A DNA stretch of 64,000 nucleotides from Anaerohalosphaeraceae bacterium. Its GTDB lineage: Bacteria > Planctomycetota > Phycisphaerae > Sedimentisphaerales > Anaerohalosphaeraceae. Below are positions 50,626-59,226 of the stretch, one piece after another (within the stretch, counting starts at the first letter, position 1; each line of letters starts with the position of its first letter). The notes beneath the pieces are model-generated. The model was not told the DNA's origin, searched no databases, and saw only the letters and a list, made by a program, of their open reading frames with translations. Where the stretch lies: the NCBI GenBank assembly GCA_037479115.1, contig JBBFLK010000015.1, positions 1-64,000 of the forward strand. Reading direction: 5' to 3'. Both the position numbers and the translations under genes were made by a program.

Positions 50626-51681
50626 TTAAGGATGGGGCGGTTCAATAACCAGGTACAGTTTGTCAAAAGCATTTCCGGTTCGGTACAGGGGCTGCTGCCA
50701 CTGGGGTTCGATGCCCGTGCCGGCCATTTCATAGAGAGTAGCGGCAAAGAGATAGGTTTGTCCAATCTCGAATTGGACATCATCCTCATGACCGGTTTGG
50801 AGGGCCCGCTGAATCTCAAGGGTCCAGGTTCCGTCCGCCCATTGACCTTTGCCGCGAATGTCCGCTCGGCTGCCGGACGGCTCCTGCGGATAATAGCGAA
50901 GAAGAACATCTCCCTGATAGTCGAAGAAAAATTTTTCCGTATAAGCGGCTTGTCCTTCATCCCCCGTTCGACGCAGGTAAAGTGTGCCGTATTGGTTCGA
51001 AGGCAGGGCCAGCGATTCGGCCTGCGGTTCCAGAGTCACCTCCTGCTGCTTGTCATCCAGATATCCGCTCGGATTGGTTCGACAGGCCTTCCAGAACCAG
51101 ATGTCGGCTTTGTGAGGCTCCAGCTGCTCCGGCGACAAAGACAGATTCTCCCCGGTCAGCCGCCATTTGAGCACCAGCATATCCTCCTGGTCATTGCCCG
51201 GCTTGTAAATCTGCTCTGCAGCATCCCAGAACCAGCTCTTGTGCGATTCGGACGGGGCACTGTCCGGATAGACCACCAGAAAGAAGATACTTTGTCCGTT
51301 GTGAAAGGCCTTCAGCCGAATCGGCCTCTGAGAAGATGCATCCAAGGTTGTAATCTCCGGCAGTTCCGCCCAAACCGGTTCGTTGGCTGCTCCGTCAGTC
51401 AGAATGGCGGTTTGGACATAACGGCAATGCAGTGTCAAATCCATTGGTTCGCGTTTCGGCGGTACAAAATCTGTAAACTCGTCTTTCTGTTGAATCGGCC
51501 GTGGAATACAAATCCCTTTTTCAGATGATTCGGATTTGACCGATGATTCGGGTTGGATTTGAGCGGCGGGGGACTGTGGTTTTGGAGTCGCTGCCTGCGC
51601 CTGTCTTTTTCGACAGGCCCACGTTCCTGAAAGGATGATTGCTCCCGCTATGCTCAGAAGAAAAAGTGTCTGCCTTTTCAC
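50626..51681 (-). CDS. Ethylbenzene-dehydrogenase-related (DOMON-like) exported protein
   Basis: A 351-residue protein. A signal sequence (VKRQTLFLLSIAGAIILSGT then WAC; possibly a weak lipobox) is followed by a Pro/Ser/Glu-rich linker. A domain like the haem-binding subunit of ethylbenzene dehydrogenase covers the rest (DGAANEPVWAELPEITTLDA, KAFHNGQSIFFLVVYPDS, KADIWFWKACRTNPSGYLDD, WTLEIQRALQTG). As I recall, relatives usually have H where DIWFWKA has F. The start is GTG, chosen because the longer frame adds a lysine-rich tail with no signal. It may be a redox or ligand sensor for the kinase encoded next. Confidence 0.7.
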   Translation of the reverse strand: MKRQTLFLLSIAGAIILSGTWACRKRQAQAATPKPQSPAAQIQPESSVKSESSEKGICIPRPIQQKDEFTDFVPPKREPMDLTLHCRYVQTAILTDGAANEPVWAELPEITTLDASSQRPIRLKAFHNGQSIFFLVVYPDSAPSESHKSWFWDAAEQIYKPGNDQEDMLVLKWRLTGENLSLSPEQLEPHKADIWFWKACRTNPSGYLDDKQQEVTLEPQAESLALPSNQYGTLYLRRTGDEGQAAYTEKFFFDYQGDVLLRYYPQEPSGSRADIRGKGQWADGTWTLEIQRALQTGHEDDVQFEIGQTYLFAATLYEMAGTGIEPQWQQPLYRTGNAFDKLYLVIEPPHP

Positions 51682-51900
51682 AAGCTCTTTTTCCTTAAGA
51701 AGAATGTGCCAAACGGTAACCTGCCTGTTTTTTCCTTCGTCGTCTTTTTTGTCGGACTTAATAGAAAAACAAGGCGTTCGAAAACTGTTTTTTCGATTTG
51801 TTATGGTTTTATTTAATAAAGAGTTATGCTTTTTGAGCCTCCTCCGGTGAAAATCGGATGGCTGGAAAGAAAAATTATCGGACTTCTTGGAGAAAAACAC

Positions 51901-51929
51901 TTCGCCTGAGTTTTGGGAAGGGTTATAAT
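51901..51929 (+). promoter_or_regulatory. Promoter of the GH5 gene
   Basis: TTCGCC (51901-51906), 17 bp, a perfect TATAAT (51924-51929). The rest of the 297-bp gap between the two divergent starts shows nothing firm. Confidence 0.5.
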
Positions 51930-51978
51930 ACCCAGAGAATATTTGCGGTTCACTGCAATGATTCGAAAGAGGGAACCA

Positions 51979-53079
51979 ATGATTACCAGACGTGATTTCG
52001 TCAAAGCCGGGTTCGCTTCAGCCGCTGCCTTTTTTTCCCGGAAAACTCTCGCTATGGAAAAGATTTCTCCAGAAAAAGTATCGTTTCCCCTTTATCGCGG
52101 GTTCAATCTGCTGGAGAAGTTCAGCGGACAGGGACCTCGTCGGGCGTTTGTCGAGAAAGATTTCGAAATTATGGCCGACTGGGGCTTTAATTTCGCCCGT
52201 CTTCCAATGTCCTACTGGCACTGGGCGGACAAACACGACTGGTTTTCGATTCGCGAGGATGTTTTGGAGGATATTGACCAGGCCGTTGAATGGGGCCGGC
52301 AATATGGGATCCACGTGAACCTCAATCTGCATCGAATCCCCGGGTACTGCATCAATAACCGCAAGGCCGAACCTGTGGATTTGTATGAGGATACGCCGGA
52401 AAACAGGCAAAAGGCCCTGGAAGGAGCCGTATTCCATTGGAAAATGTTCGCCCGCCGTTATAAAGGAATCCCCACTACGCAGCTGAGTTTTGATTTGATT
52501 AACGAACCGCCGTATCTGCCGGATGAGACCCGCCACGTAGAAGTTGTTCGGGCTCTGGTCGAGGCCATTCGTCAGGAGGACCCGGAACGACTCATCATTG
52601 CCGACGGAAAGGATGTCGGCCGCTCGCCTATTTGGGGAATTACTGATTTGGGGGTTGTCCAAAGCACACGCGGCTATGACCCCGTCAGTGTGAGCCATTA
52701 CCAGGCCCCCTGGATGCCGCCGAATGCCTTTCAGACCCGGCAGATTCCGACCTGGCCGCTCAAGGCCGATGACGGTACGATTTGGGATAAGGAGTATCTG
52801 AAGGAAAAATTGGTCAAGCCCTGGAAAGAGCTCGAAAAGCAGGGGGTGCCCGTTCATGTCGGCGAATGGGGATGCTTTAACAAGACCCCTCACGACACAG
52901 CACTTCGGTGGATGGAAGATTGGCTGCAGTTATGGAAAGAGGCCGGCTGGGGACATGCGTTATGGAATCTAAGGGGCGATTTTGGTGTGCTCGACAGCCG
53001 CAGAGCGGACGTTCATTATGAGCCGTTCAGAGGGCATCAGCTGGACCGGAAAATGCTGGAACTCATTCAGAAGTACTGA
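51979..53079 (+). CDS. Tat-exported glycoside hydrolase family 5 protein
   Basis: A 366-residue protein with a twin-arginine signal (ITRRDFVKAGFASAAAFF) and a GH5-type TIM barrel. YRGFNLLEKF starts the barrel; FNFARLPMSYWHWADKHDW, IHVNLNLHRIPGYCINN and LSFDLINEPPYLPDE follow. In this last motif E of NEP is the acid/base; the nucleophile is E in VHVGEWGCFN. GH5 enzymes cut cellulose, mannan and related beta-glycans, but the subfamily and substrate cannot be fixed. The ATG at 51979 has GAGGGA at 5 nt and places the RR motif at the start; a frame start 22 residues earlier is less likely. Confidence 0.85.
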   Translation: MITRRDFVKAGFASAAAFFSRKTLAMEKISPEKVSFPLYRGFNLLEKFSGQGPRRAFVEKDFEIMADWGFNFARLPMSYWHWADKHDWFSIREDVLEDIDQAVEWGRQYGIHVNLNLHRIPGYCINNRKAEPVDLYEDTPENRQKALEGAVFHWKMFARRYKGIPTTQLSFDLINEPPYLPDETRHVEVVRALVEAIRQEDPERLIIADGKDVGRSPIWGITDLGVVQSTRGYDPVSVSHYQAPWMPPNAFQTRQIPTWPLKADDGTIWDKEYLKEKLVKPWKELEKQGVPVHVGEWGCFNKTPHDTALRWMEDWLQLWKEAGWGHALWNLRGDFGVLDSRRADVHYEPFRGHQLDRKMLELIQKY

Positions 53080-53091
53080 CAGAATGCTTTT

Positions 53092-53361
53092 TTATTTTGC
53101 CCGCATCCATTCTTCCAAATGTTTCGCCAGAAGTTCGGCACTCTTTTTCTGAAGAATGTGCTGGCGAATAGGGTCCGGGATTTTCATCTGGAGCAAGGCC
53201 TTTTCGACCCGTTTCCAGAGCGATTGACGCTGCCGTTCGGTTTGGGCCAGATAAATCTGACTGACCAGTTCCTGAATTCGTCCCAGAACAATCGTATCCA
53301 AATGCTGATAATAGTTGGCGATGATGTTTTGCTGATAGGGTGTGTAATCTTTTTGGGCCAT
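53092..53361 (-). CDS. Small helical protein of unknown function
   Basis: An 89-residue all-helical, charged protein (MAQKDYTPYQQNIIANYYQH then LDTIVLGRIQELVSQIYLAQ). The ATG at 53361 has CAGGGA upstream. It has no signal or membrane helix. It resembles small conserved planctomycete proteins that I cannot name. It converges on the GH5 gene with a 12-bp gap. Confidence 0.6.
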   Translation of the reverse strand: MAQKDYTPYQQNIIANYYQHLDTIVLGRIQELVSQIYLAQTERQRQSLWKRVEKALLQMKIPDPIRQHILQKKSAELLAKHLEEWMRAK

Positions 53362-53464
53362 TGACAAAATCCCTGTCTTGGGTATTGTACCATCCTGTTT
53401 GGCCTATCCTAAGTCTTCCCGTCGTTTCCGGCAAGGGAGTTTCTAAACGAAAAACACAGAAACT

Positions 53465-53494
53465 TTGTATAATTTGGCGAAAAAATCATATAAT
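53465..53494 (+). promoter_or_regulatory. AT-rich promoter region of the DUF1015 operon
   Basis: TTGTAT (53465-53470) and TATAAT (53489-53494) are 18 bp apart; another TATAAT lies at 53468-53473. The stretch 53440-53618 is strikingly AT-rich compared with its surroundings and has no gene. Confidence 0.4.
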
Positions 53495-53618
53495 TTTCTT
53501 TGCGTTCTTTATTTTTTTTGTTATATTCACCAACAGTTGTGAGGGCCACTTCTTTTATTGTTCTATTTGGTGCAATAAAGGACTCAAAAGGAACATAAGT
53601 TTTAATAATAATTCAAAT

Positions 53619-54983
53619 ATGGACATAAAACCTTTTCGTGCTCTTCGTTTTAATCCCGAAGTCGTTGGGGACCCGGGGACCTGTATTGCGCCGCCCTATG
53701 ATGTGATTGATGAACAGGCCCAGCGGGAATTGTATCACGCCAATCCTTATAACATTGTACGGGCGACAAAAGGTCTGAAATATCCGGAAGATGATGAACG
53801 GTGCAACGTTTATACGCGGGCTGCAGACTATCTCCGGGAGGCCATTCAGCAAAAGGCTCTTGTCTATGATGAACAGGAGGCCCTTTACGGATATGTTCAG
53901 GATTTCACGATTGCGGGCAAACGCTATCAGCGGAGCGGAATTGTCGCCCTGGGACGTCTGGAACCCTTCGGGAAGGGAATTCGTCCTCATGAAAAGACCC
54001 TCGACGGGCCCAAGGCGGATCGGCTGAATCTGATGCGGGCGACCGCCGCTCAGTTCGGTCAGATTTTTATGCTTTATGACGACCCGTCCCGGACGGCCGA
54101 ACAAATGATTCAGGAAGCGATGCAGAAATCGCCTGTTCTTGACTTTACGGATAAGGAAAATGTTCGGCATCGGCTGTATATCATTCGGCAGGAACAGGCC
54201 GTCCTCCAGTTTGCTCAAATGATGAAATCCAAATCCGGCATTATTGCAGACGGCCATCATCGCTATGAAACGGCCCTCAATTACTGGCTGGAGACCCAGA
54301 ATCCAAATGCTCAATGGCAGATGATGACCTTTGTCAACACCTACAACGAAGGGCTTGTCATTCAGCCGACGCATCGCCTTCTGTGGGGCTTGTCCGATTT
54401 CTCTGCTGCGGCTCTGCTGGATGCGATGAAGGCCGACTTTCAAATCGAACGCCTTGGGTGGACGGATGAGCCGCAGAAGAAGCAGGCCTGCTCCAACATG
54501 TTTGAACGAATGAAAACACTTCAGATGCAGGAAAAGTCTGCTTTTGGGTTTTATGCGGGCTCCGGTGCCTTTTATGTCCTGACGCTGACAAATCCGCAGG
54601 CGATGGAACGTATTGCACCGCAGATGAGCGAAGCTTCTCGGCGGCTGGATGTGAATATCCTCCATCGGCTTATTCTGGAGCAGCATCTTCATATCAACGA
54701 TGAAAAGCTGGCCCGACAGGCCCATATTGACTACATCAAGGATTTGGGGGATGCAATTGAGCAGTCTGTTGGCCGCATCGACCGCGGACAGGCCCAGGCC
54801 GTTTTCTTCCTGAATCCGACCCCGATGAGTCATGTTCGGGCCGTGGCCGAGGCCGGCGAAAAAATGCCCCAAAAGTCCACGTTCTTTTATCCCAAAGTGT
54901 TCAGCGGGCTGACGATCTATACAGTCGGCGCCGTTCCGCAAAAAACGGTTCAACGGTCTTTAAAACAGGAGTGTTCACGATGA
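53619..54983 (+). CDS. DUF1015 family protein
   Basis: A 454-residue DUF1015 protein. Conserved stretches: IKPFRALRFNPEV, CIAPPYDVIDEQAQRELY, NPYNIVRATKGLKYPED, GRLEPFGKGIRPHEKTLDGP, IIADGHHRYETALNYW and VFFLNPTPMSHV. The biochemical function is not established, but the family is often encoded next to serine or C3 amino-acid genes. Here it overlaps a class V aminotransferase by 4 bp. The ATG at 53619 was chosen because homology starts there; the longer frame is AT-rich leader. Confidence 0.88.
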   Translation: MDIKPFRALRFNPEVVGDPGTCIAPPYDVIDEQAQRELYHANPYNIVRATKGLKYPEDDERCNVYTRAADYLREAIQQKALVYDEQEALYGYVQDFTIAGKRYQRSGIVALGRLEPFGKGIRPHEKTLDGPKADRLNLMRATAAQFGQIFMLYDDPSRTAEQMIQEAMQKSPVLDFTDKENVRHRLYIIRQEQAVLQFAQMMKSKSGIIADGHHRYETALNYWLETQNPNAQWQMMTFVNTYNEGLVIQPTHRLLWGLSDFSAAALLDAMKADFQIERLGWTDEPQKKQACSNMFERMKTLQMQEKSAFGFYAGSGAFYVLTLTNPQAMERIAPQMSEASRRLDVNILHRLILEQHLHINDEKLARQAHIDYIKDLGDAIEQSVGRIDRGQAQAVFFLNPTPMSHVRAVAEAGEKMPQKSTFFYPKVFSGLTIYTVGAVPQKTVQRSLKQECSR

Positions 54984-56068
54984 CAGACTGGAAAAATCCC
55001 CCCAAACTCTTCATCCCGGGCCCGGTTCATGTTCTGCCGGAGGTCCTCCAGCAGCTGGCCCGTCCGACGCTGGGACACCGCAACAAGGAATACTCCCAGC
55101 TCCACAAAGAAACCGTGGACATGCTCAAGAAAATCCTCTTTACGGAGCAGCATGTCTTTCTGTGCACCTCCTCGGCGTCGGGCATCTGGGAGGCCAGTAT
55201 CCGCAACTGTGTCAAGAAGGACGAACCCATCCTGTGCACCATGTGCGGGGCGTTCAGTGATAAATGGGCTGATGTTGCTCGTTCCTGCGGACGGATTGTG
55301 GATGAGCTGAAGGTCGAATGGGGACAGGCCACAACGCCTGAGCTGATTGACAAGGCCCTCTCAGCCAAGAAATATGCCGCCATTACCCTGGTCTATAACG
55401 AAACCAGCACCGGCTTGACCAATCCGGTCTATGAAATCAGCGAGATGATGAAAAAGAAATATCCGGATGTGCTGGTTTTTGTCGATGCCGTCAGCGGCAT
55501 GGTCGGTCTGCCGATTCATTTTGACCAGCTCGGCTGGGATGTGGTCTTCGCCTCCGTCCAGAAGGCCTTTGCGATTCCGCCGGGATTTACGGTAACGGCC
55601 GTCAGCAAACGGGCCCTCGAAAAGAGCAAATCCGTTCCCGAGCGGGGCTATTACTTCGATTTCCAGGCCTTTGCCAAATCCGCGGAAAAAGACCAGACGC
55701 CGACTACCCCCTCGATTCCGCATATTATGGCTCTGCATTATCAGTGTACGCGTCTGCTGGCCGAAGGCATGGAAAATGTCTGGAAACGGCACAAGGCAAT
55801 GGGGGAATATGCCCGGGCCTGGGCCAAAGAACACTTTGCGCTCTTCTGTGAGGAAAAATATGCCTCCAACACCCTTACCACGGTCAAAAATACACGCGGC
55901 ATTGATATTCCGACCGTGATTAAGAACGTTCAGGCCAAGCACAACGTCCTTTTCGGCAACGGCTACGGCAAGCTTAAGAATGAGACCTTCCGGGTGGCCC
56001 ATATGGGCGACATCACCCTCGAGGACCTCAAGCAGGTGCTGGCCTGGATTGAGGACGAAATCAAATAA
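54980..56068 (+). CDS. Class V aminotransferase (alanine-glyoxylate / serine type)
   Basis: A 362-residue PLP enzyme. FIPGPVHVLPEVLQQLARPT starts the fold. LCTSSASGIWEASIRNCVKK, LVYNETSTGLTNPVYEISEM and VDAVSGMVGLPIHFDQLGWD follow. The PLP lysine is in VFASVQKAFAIPPGF. Family members are alanine-glyoxylate, serine-glyoxylate or phosphoserine aminotransferases; the sequence alone does not decide. The tight coupling with DUF1015 favours serine metabolism, which is inference. AGGAG lies 8 nt before the ATG. A terminator follows. Confidence 0.88.
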   Translation: MTDWKNPPKLFIPGPVHVLPEVLQQLARPTLGHRNKEYSQLHKETVDMLKKILFTEQHVFLCTSSASGIWEASIRNCVKKDEPILCTMCGAFSDKWADVARSCGRIVDELKVEWGQATTPELIDKALSAKKYAAITLVYNETSTGLTNPVYEISEMMKKKYPDVLVFVDAVSGMVGLPIHFDQLGWDVVFASVQKAFAIPPGFTVTAVSKRALEKSKSVPERGYYFDFQAFAKSAEKDQTPTTPSIPHIMALHYQCTRLLAEGMENVWKRHKAMGEYARAWAKEHFALFCEEKYASNTLTTVKNTRGIDIPTVIKNVQAKHNVLFGNGYGKLKNETFRVAHMGDITLEDLKQVLAWIEDEIK

Positions 56069-56089
56069 CCGGATTTCGCCGCAATTTTC

Positions 56090-56124
56090 AAGGCCTGTCG
56101 AACCCTTCGGCAGGCCTTTTTTTT
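56090..56124 (+). terminator. Terminator after the aminotransferase gene
   Basis: A 13-bp stem with one G-U (arms 56090-56102 and 56106-56118), 3-nt loop, then a T8 run within 56117-56124. Confidence 0.9.
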
Positions 56125-56132
56125 GCCGTCTA

Positions 56133-56161
56133 TTGCAATATCCTTTCAAACAGGATATATT
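56133..56161 (+). promoter_or_regulatory. Promoter of asd
   Basis: TTGCAA (56133-56138), 17 bp, TATATT (56156-56161). The ATG is 41 bp further on, preceded by CAGGAG. Confidence 0.65.
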
Positions 56162-56201
56162 GGTTCGGTTAAACAAACGGAAAGAATCAGGAGTCAAAAC
56201 A

Positions 56202-57203
56202 ATGGCCAAAAACATTGCAATTGCCGGGGTTACCGGTGCGGTCGGGCAGGAGTTCCTGAGAATTCTCGAGGAACGAAATTTCCCCTTTAACCAGTGCCGA
56301 ATGCTGGCTTCCAGCCGGTCTGTGGGCAAAAAAGTCACCCTGAAGGGCAAAGAATATACCGTCGAGGAACTGACTCATGACAGTTTCGAGGGGGTGGATA
56401 TTGCCCTGTTTTCCGCCGGCGGGGCGCGCAGCAAGGAATTTGCCCCCTCCGCCGTCAAGGCCGGGGCCGTCGTGGTGGACAACTCTTCGGCCTTCCGGAT
56501 GGACCCCGATGTGCCGCTGGTTGTGCCGGAAATCAATCCGCAGGATATTTACAAGCACAAAGGGATTATTGCCAACCCAAACTGCACAACCATTATTGCG
56601 ATTGTCGTCGTCTGGCCGCTGCACAAGGCCAACCCAGTCAAGCGCATGGTGGTCAGCAGTTATCAGGCCGCCAGCGGGGCGGGCCAGTCTGCCATGCTCG
56701 AACTGCTCCAGCAGGCCCGCGAGGTCCTCGACGGCAAGCCCGTCACTGTCAAGAATCTCAAGTACCAGCTGGCCTTCAATGTGTATTGCCACGACTCGAA
56801 AATCGGTCCAAACGGCTACAACGAAGAAGAAATGAAACTGGTCAACGAGACCCGCAAAATCTTCCATTGTCCGGATATTGCGATTACAGGAACCTGTGTG
56901 CGGGTTCCGGTCCTGCGGGCCCACAGCGAGAGCATTAACCTGGAGTTTACTCATCCGATTACGCCCGAGGAAGTCCGCCAGCTCCTGAGCGCGGCCCCGG
57001 GTGTAAAAATTATCGATGACCGGGCCAACAATCGGTTCCCGATGCCGCTGGATGCGACGGGCAAGGACGATGTATTTGTCGGACGCATTCGCCAGGATGA
57101 ATCCATCCCGGACAACCGCGGCATCAATCTGTGGGTTTCGGGCGACCAAATCCGCAAGGGGGCGGCCCTGAACGCCGTTCAAATCGCCGAGAAACTGCTT
57201 TAA
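56202..57203 (+). CDS. asd: Aspartate-semialdehyde dehydrogenase
   Basis: A 333-residue enzyme that makes aspartate semialdehyde for lysine/diaminopimelate, threonine and methionine. It has the Rossmann motif GVTGAVGQEFLRIL and ASSRSVGKKV. The catalytic Cys lies in NPNCTTIIAIV. SYQAASGAGQSAMLELLQQ, GTCVRVPVLRAHSESINLEF and FVGRIRQDESIPDNRGINLW complete the picture. CAGGAG precedes the ATG. It has its own promoter and terminator. Confidence 0.97.
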   Translation: MAKNIAIAGVTGAVGQEFLRILEERNFPFNQCRMLASSRSVGKKVTLKGKEYTVEELTHDSFEGVDIALFSAGGARSKEFAPSAVKAGAVVVDNSSAFRMDPDVPLVVPEINPQDIYKHKGIIANPNCTTIIAIVVVWPLHKANPVKRMVVSSYQAASGAGQSAMLELLQQAREVLDGKPVTVKNLKYQLAFNVYCHDSKIGPNGYNEEEMKLVNETRKIFHCPDIAITGTCVRVPVLRAHSESINLEFTHPITPEEVRQLLSAAPGVKIIDDRANNRFPMPLDATGKDDVFVGRIRQDESIPDNRGINLWVSGDQIRKGAALNAVQIAEKLL

Positions 57204-57229
57204 CAGCAGGAGCTTTTCAGGTACTCTAT

Positions 57230-57256
57230 AGGCCGGTTTTTATCCGGCCTTTTTTT
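57230..57256 (+). terminator. Terminator after asd, abutting truA
   Basis: AGGCCGG (57230-57236) pairs with CCGGCCT (57244-57250), followed by six T that end 5 bp before the truA ATG. Confidence 0.85.
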
Positions 57257-57261
57257 ATGTG

Positions 57262-58005
57262 ATGGACAGAAGAAAGATTAAACTGACCATTCAGTACAAT
57301 GGAAGCCGCTTTCACGGCTGGGCGGCCCAGCCGGGGCTGCCTACTATTCAGGGGACAATCGAAGAGGCCTTTGAAAAACTGTGCGGTCAAAAGGTTGAAG
57401 TGGTTGGCTCTTCGCGTACGGATGCCGGTGTTCATGCACTCGGTCAGGTTGCTCATGCGGTTCTGGCGGATTGCCCCGTCCCGACCGCCAATCTTCAAAA
57501 GGCCCTGAATCGGCTTTTGCCCGAAGACATCGCCGTGGCGGCTGTGGAAGAGGTGCCCGACTCTTTTGATGCCGTCTCCGATACGCGAAGCAAACTGTAC
57601 CGCTATACCATCCACAACGGCTCCGTCCGTCCGGTGCTCGAGATTCACCGCTGCTGGCATTATCCCTATCCGCTGGATATTGGGGCCATGCAGCAGGCCG
57701 CCGAACGGCTTTTGGGCACCCGTGATTTTAAATCCTTTGCCTCTGCAGGCGACCAGCGGCTGTCCTCTGTCCGAACCGTAACGCTCTGCCGGGTTCAGAG
57801 CGACCCGCCCTGGATTACGGTGGATATCGCCGCTGACGGCTTTCTGTATAATATGGTTCGCAACATTGTCGGCACCCTCGTCGAAATCGGGCGCGGACGC
57901 TGGCGGCCGGAGGAGATAGACCGGATTCTGGAGGCCAAAGACCGTGCGGCTGCCGGTCCAATCGCTCCGCCCGGCGGGCTTTGTCTGATGGAGATTTTTT
58001 ACTGA
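57262..58005 (+). CDS. truA: tRNA pseudouridine synthase A
   Basis: A 247-residue TruA, which makes pseudouridine at positions 38-40 of tRNA anticodon stems. It shows IKLTIQYNGSRFHGWAAQPG, the catalytic Asp in SSRTDAGVHALGQVAH, LYRYTIHNG and DGFLYNMVRNIVGTLVEIGR. The ATG at 57262 (or the adjacent GTG) is directly after the T run of the asd terminator, with no ribosome site. It is followed at once by the glycosyltransferase start, so the two are coupled. Confidence 0.95.
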   Translation: MDRRKIKLTIQYNGSRFHGWAAQPGLPTIQGTIEEAFEKLCGQKVEVVGSSRTDAGVHALGQVAHAVLADCPVPTANLQKALNRLLPEDIAVAAVEEVPDSFDAVSDTRSKLYRYTIHNGSVRPVLEIHRCWHYPYPLDIGAMQQAAERLLGTRDFKSFASAGDQRLSSVRTVTLCRVQSDPPWITVDIAADGFLYNMVRNIVGTLVEIGRGRWRPEEIDRILEAKDRAAAGPIAPPGGLCLMEIFY

Positions 58006-59205
58006 ATGAAGATTGTGCACATTATCACGCGTCTGATTGTCGGCGGGGCACAGGAAAACACCCTGATTACTTGCCGTCTTCTGGCCCGTCGCGGTCATGA
58101 GGTCGTGCTGGTTACAGGGCCGGCCGTCGGTCCGGAAGGGGCTCTCTTTGAGGAGGTCCGCAAAGACGGATACGAAGTCATTCTCCTGGATGAACTTTGT
58201 CGGGAAATCTCTCCGATGAACGATGTATCCGCCTATTGGAAGCTCAAGCGGCTTCTGAGTCGGCTGAATCCGGATATTGTCCATACCCACTCGGCCAAGG
58301 CGGGGATTCTGGGCCGCTGGGCCGGCTGGGCCTTAAAGGGCAGGCTTGCCGGTGGAAATCCTGTTCGCCCCTTCGTGGTTCATACCGTTCACGGGCTTGC
58401 GTTTCATCCGTATCAAAGCCGTCTCCTGAATCGCTTTTATATTGCCATGGAGAAGGCCGCCGCCCGCCGAACTGATGCCTTTCTGACTGTGGCGGATGCG
58501 ATGACGGCACAGGCCAAAGCCGCCGGCATCGGTCTGGACAAACCCTGGACGACCGCCTATTCGGCCATAGAAGAAGAGCCGTTTGTCAATCCGCCTTCCG
58601 AGGAAGCCAAAGCGGCCTTTCGCCGGCAGTACAATCTGCCCGCTGAGGCGGTCGTTATTGTCAAAATCGCCCGGCTCTTCCACCTCAAGGGGCACGAGTA
58701 TGTCATTCGTTCCGCCCAGACCCTGGCTCGGACCTGTCCGAATGTGTATTGGCTTTTCGTCGGCGACGGCATCCTGACTGAACAGCGAAAAGAGGAAATC
58801 CGACGGGCCGGCCTGGAAGAACGGTTTCGTTTTACCGGTCTTCTGCCTCCTTCCCGGATTCCGCTGGCCATCCATGCCTCTGATTTCCTTGTGCACTGTT
58901 CGCTGCGGGAAGGTCTTGCTCGCGTCCTGCCTCAGGCAATGCTCTGCGGCAAACCCGTCGTCAGTTTCGACATTGACGGCGCCCGCGAGGTGGTTAATCC
59001 CTCCACCGGATTTCTGATTGAACCCGAAAATGTCCAGCAGCTCATTTATGCCTGCCGGCAGCTGATTGACAATCCCGCTCTGCGGATGCAGCTGGGACAA
59101 AATGCCCGCCGCTCCGTTCTGGGCAAATTCGCTCCCGAAACGATGGTCAATACCATTGAGTCCGTCTATCAGAGACTGTTCAGCGAAATATCGCAGAAGT
59201 GCTGA
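58006..59205 (+). CDS. Glycosyltransferase family 4 protein
   Basis: A 399-residue GT-B glycosyltransferase. The N-domain has MKIVHIITRLIVGGAQENTL and DIVHTHSAKAGILGRWAG. The C-domain has VKIARLFHLKGHEYVI, WLFVGDGILTEQRKEEIRRA and HCSLREGLARVLPQAMLCGK. The last stretch carries the donor-phosphate E-x7-E-type motif. It probably builds a surface glycan or modifies a lipid; donor and acceptor are unknown. It starts directly after the truA stop. Confidence 0.88.
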   Translation: MKIVHIITRLIVGGAQENTLITCRLLARRGHEVVLVTGPAVGPEGALFEEVRKDGYEVILLDELCREISPMNDVSAYWKLKRLLSRLNPDIVHTHSAKAGILGRWAGWALKGRLAGGNPVRPFVVHTVHGLAFHPYQSRLLNRFYIAMEKAAARRTDAFLTVADAMTAQAKAAGIGLDKPWTTAYSAIEEEPFVNPPSEEAKAAFRRQYNLPAEAVVIVKIARLFHLKGHEYVIRSAQTLARTCPNVYWLFVGDGILTEQRKEEIRRAGLEERFRFTGLLPPSRIPLAIHASDFLVHCSLREGLARVLPQAMLCGKPVVSFDIDGAREVVNPSTGFLIEPENVQQLIYACRQLIDNPALRMQLGQNARRSVLGKFAPETMVNTIESVYQRLFSEISQKC

Positions 59206-59226
59206 ACAGTCCTGACGGGCTTTTTT
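59174..59226 (+). terminator. Hairpin and T run after the glycosyltransferase
   Basis: An 11-bp perfect inverted repeat (59174-59184 with 59201-59211) spans the stop codon; six T follow at 59221-59226. The 9-nt gap between stem and T run is longer than usual, so this is a tentative terminator. Confidence 0.4.

Noticed and set aside
53613-54953. 446-codon minus-strand frame opposite the DUF1015 gene
   Set aside because: Antisense shadow of a gene with clear family motifs.
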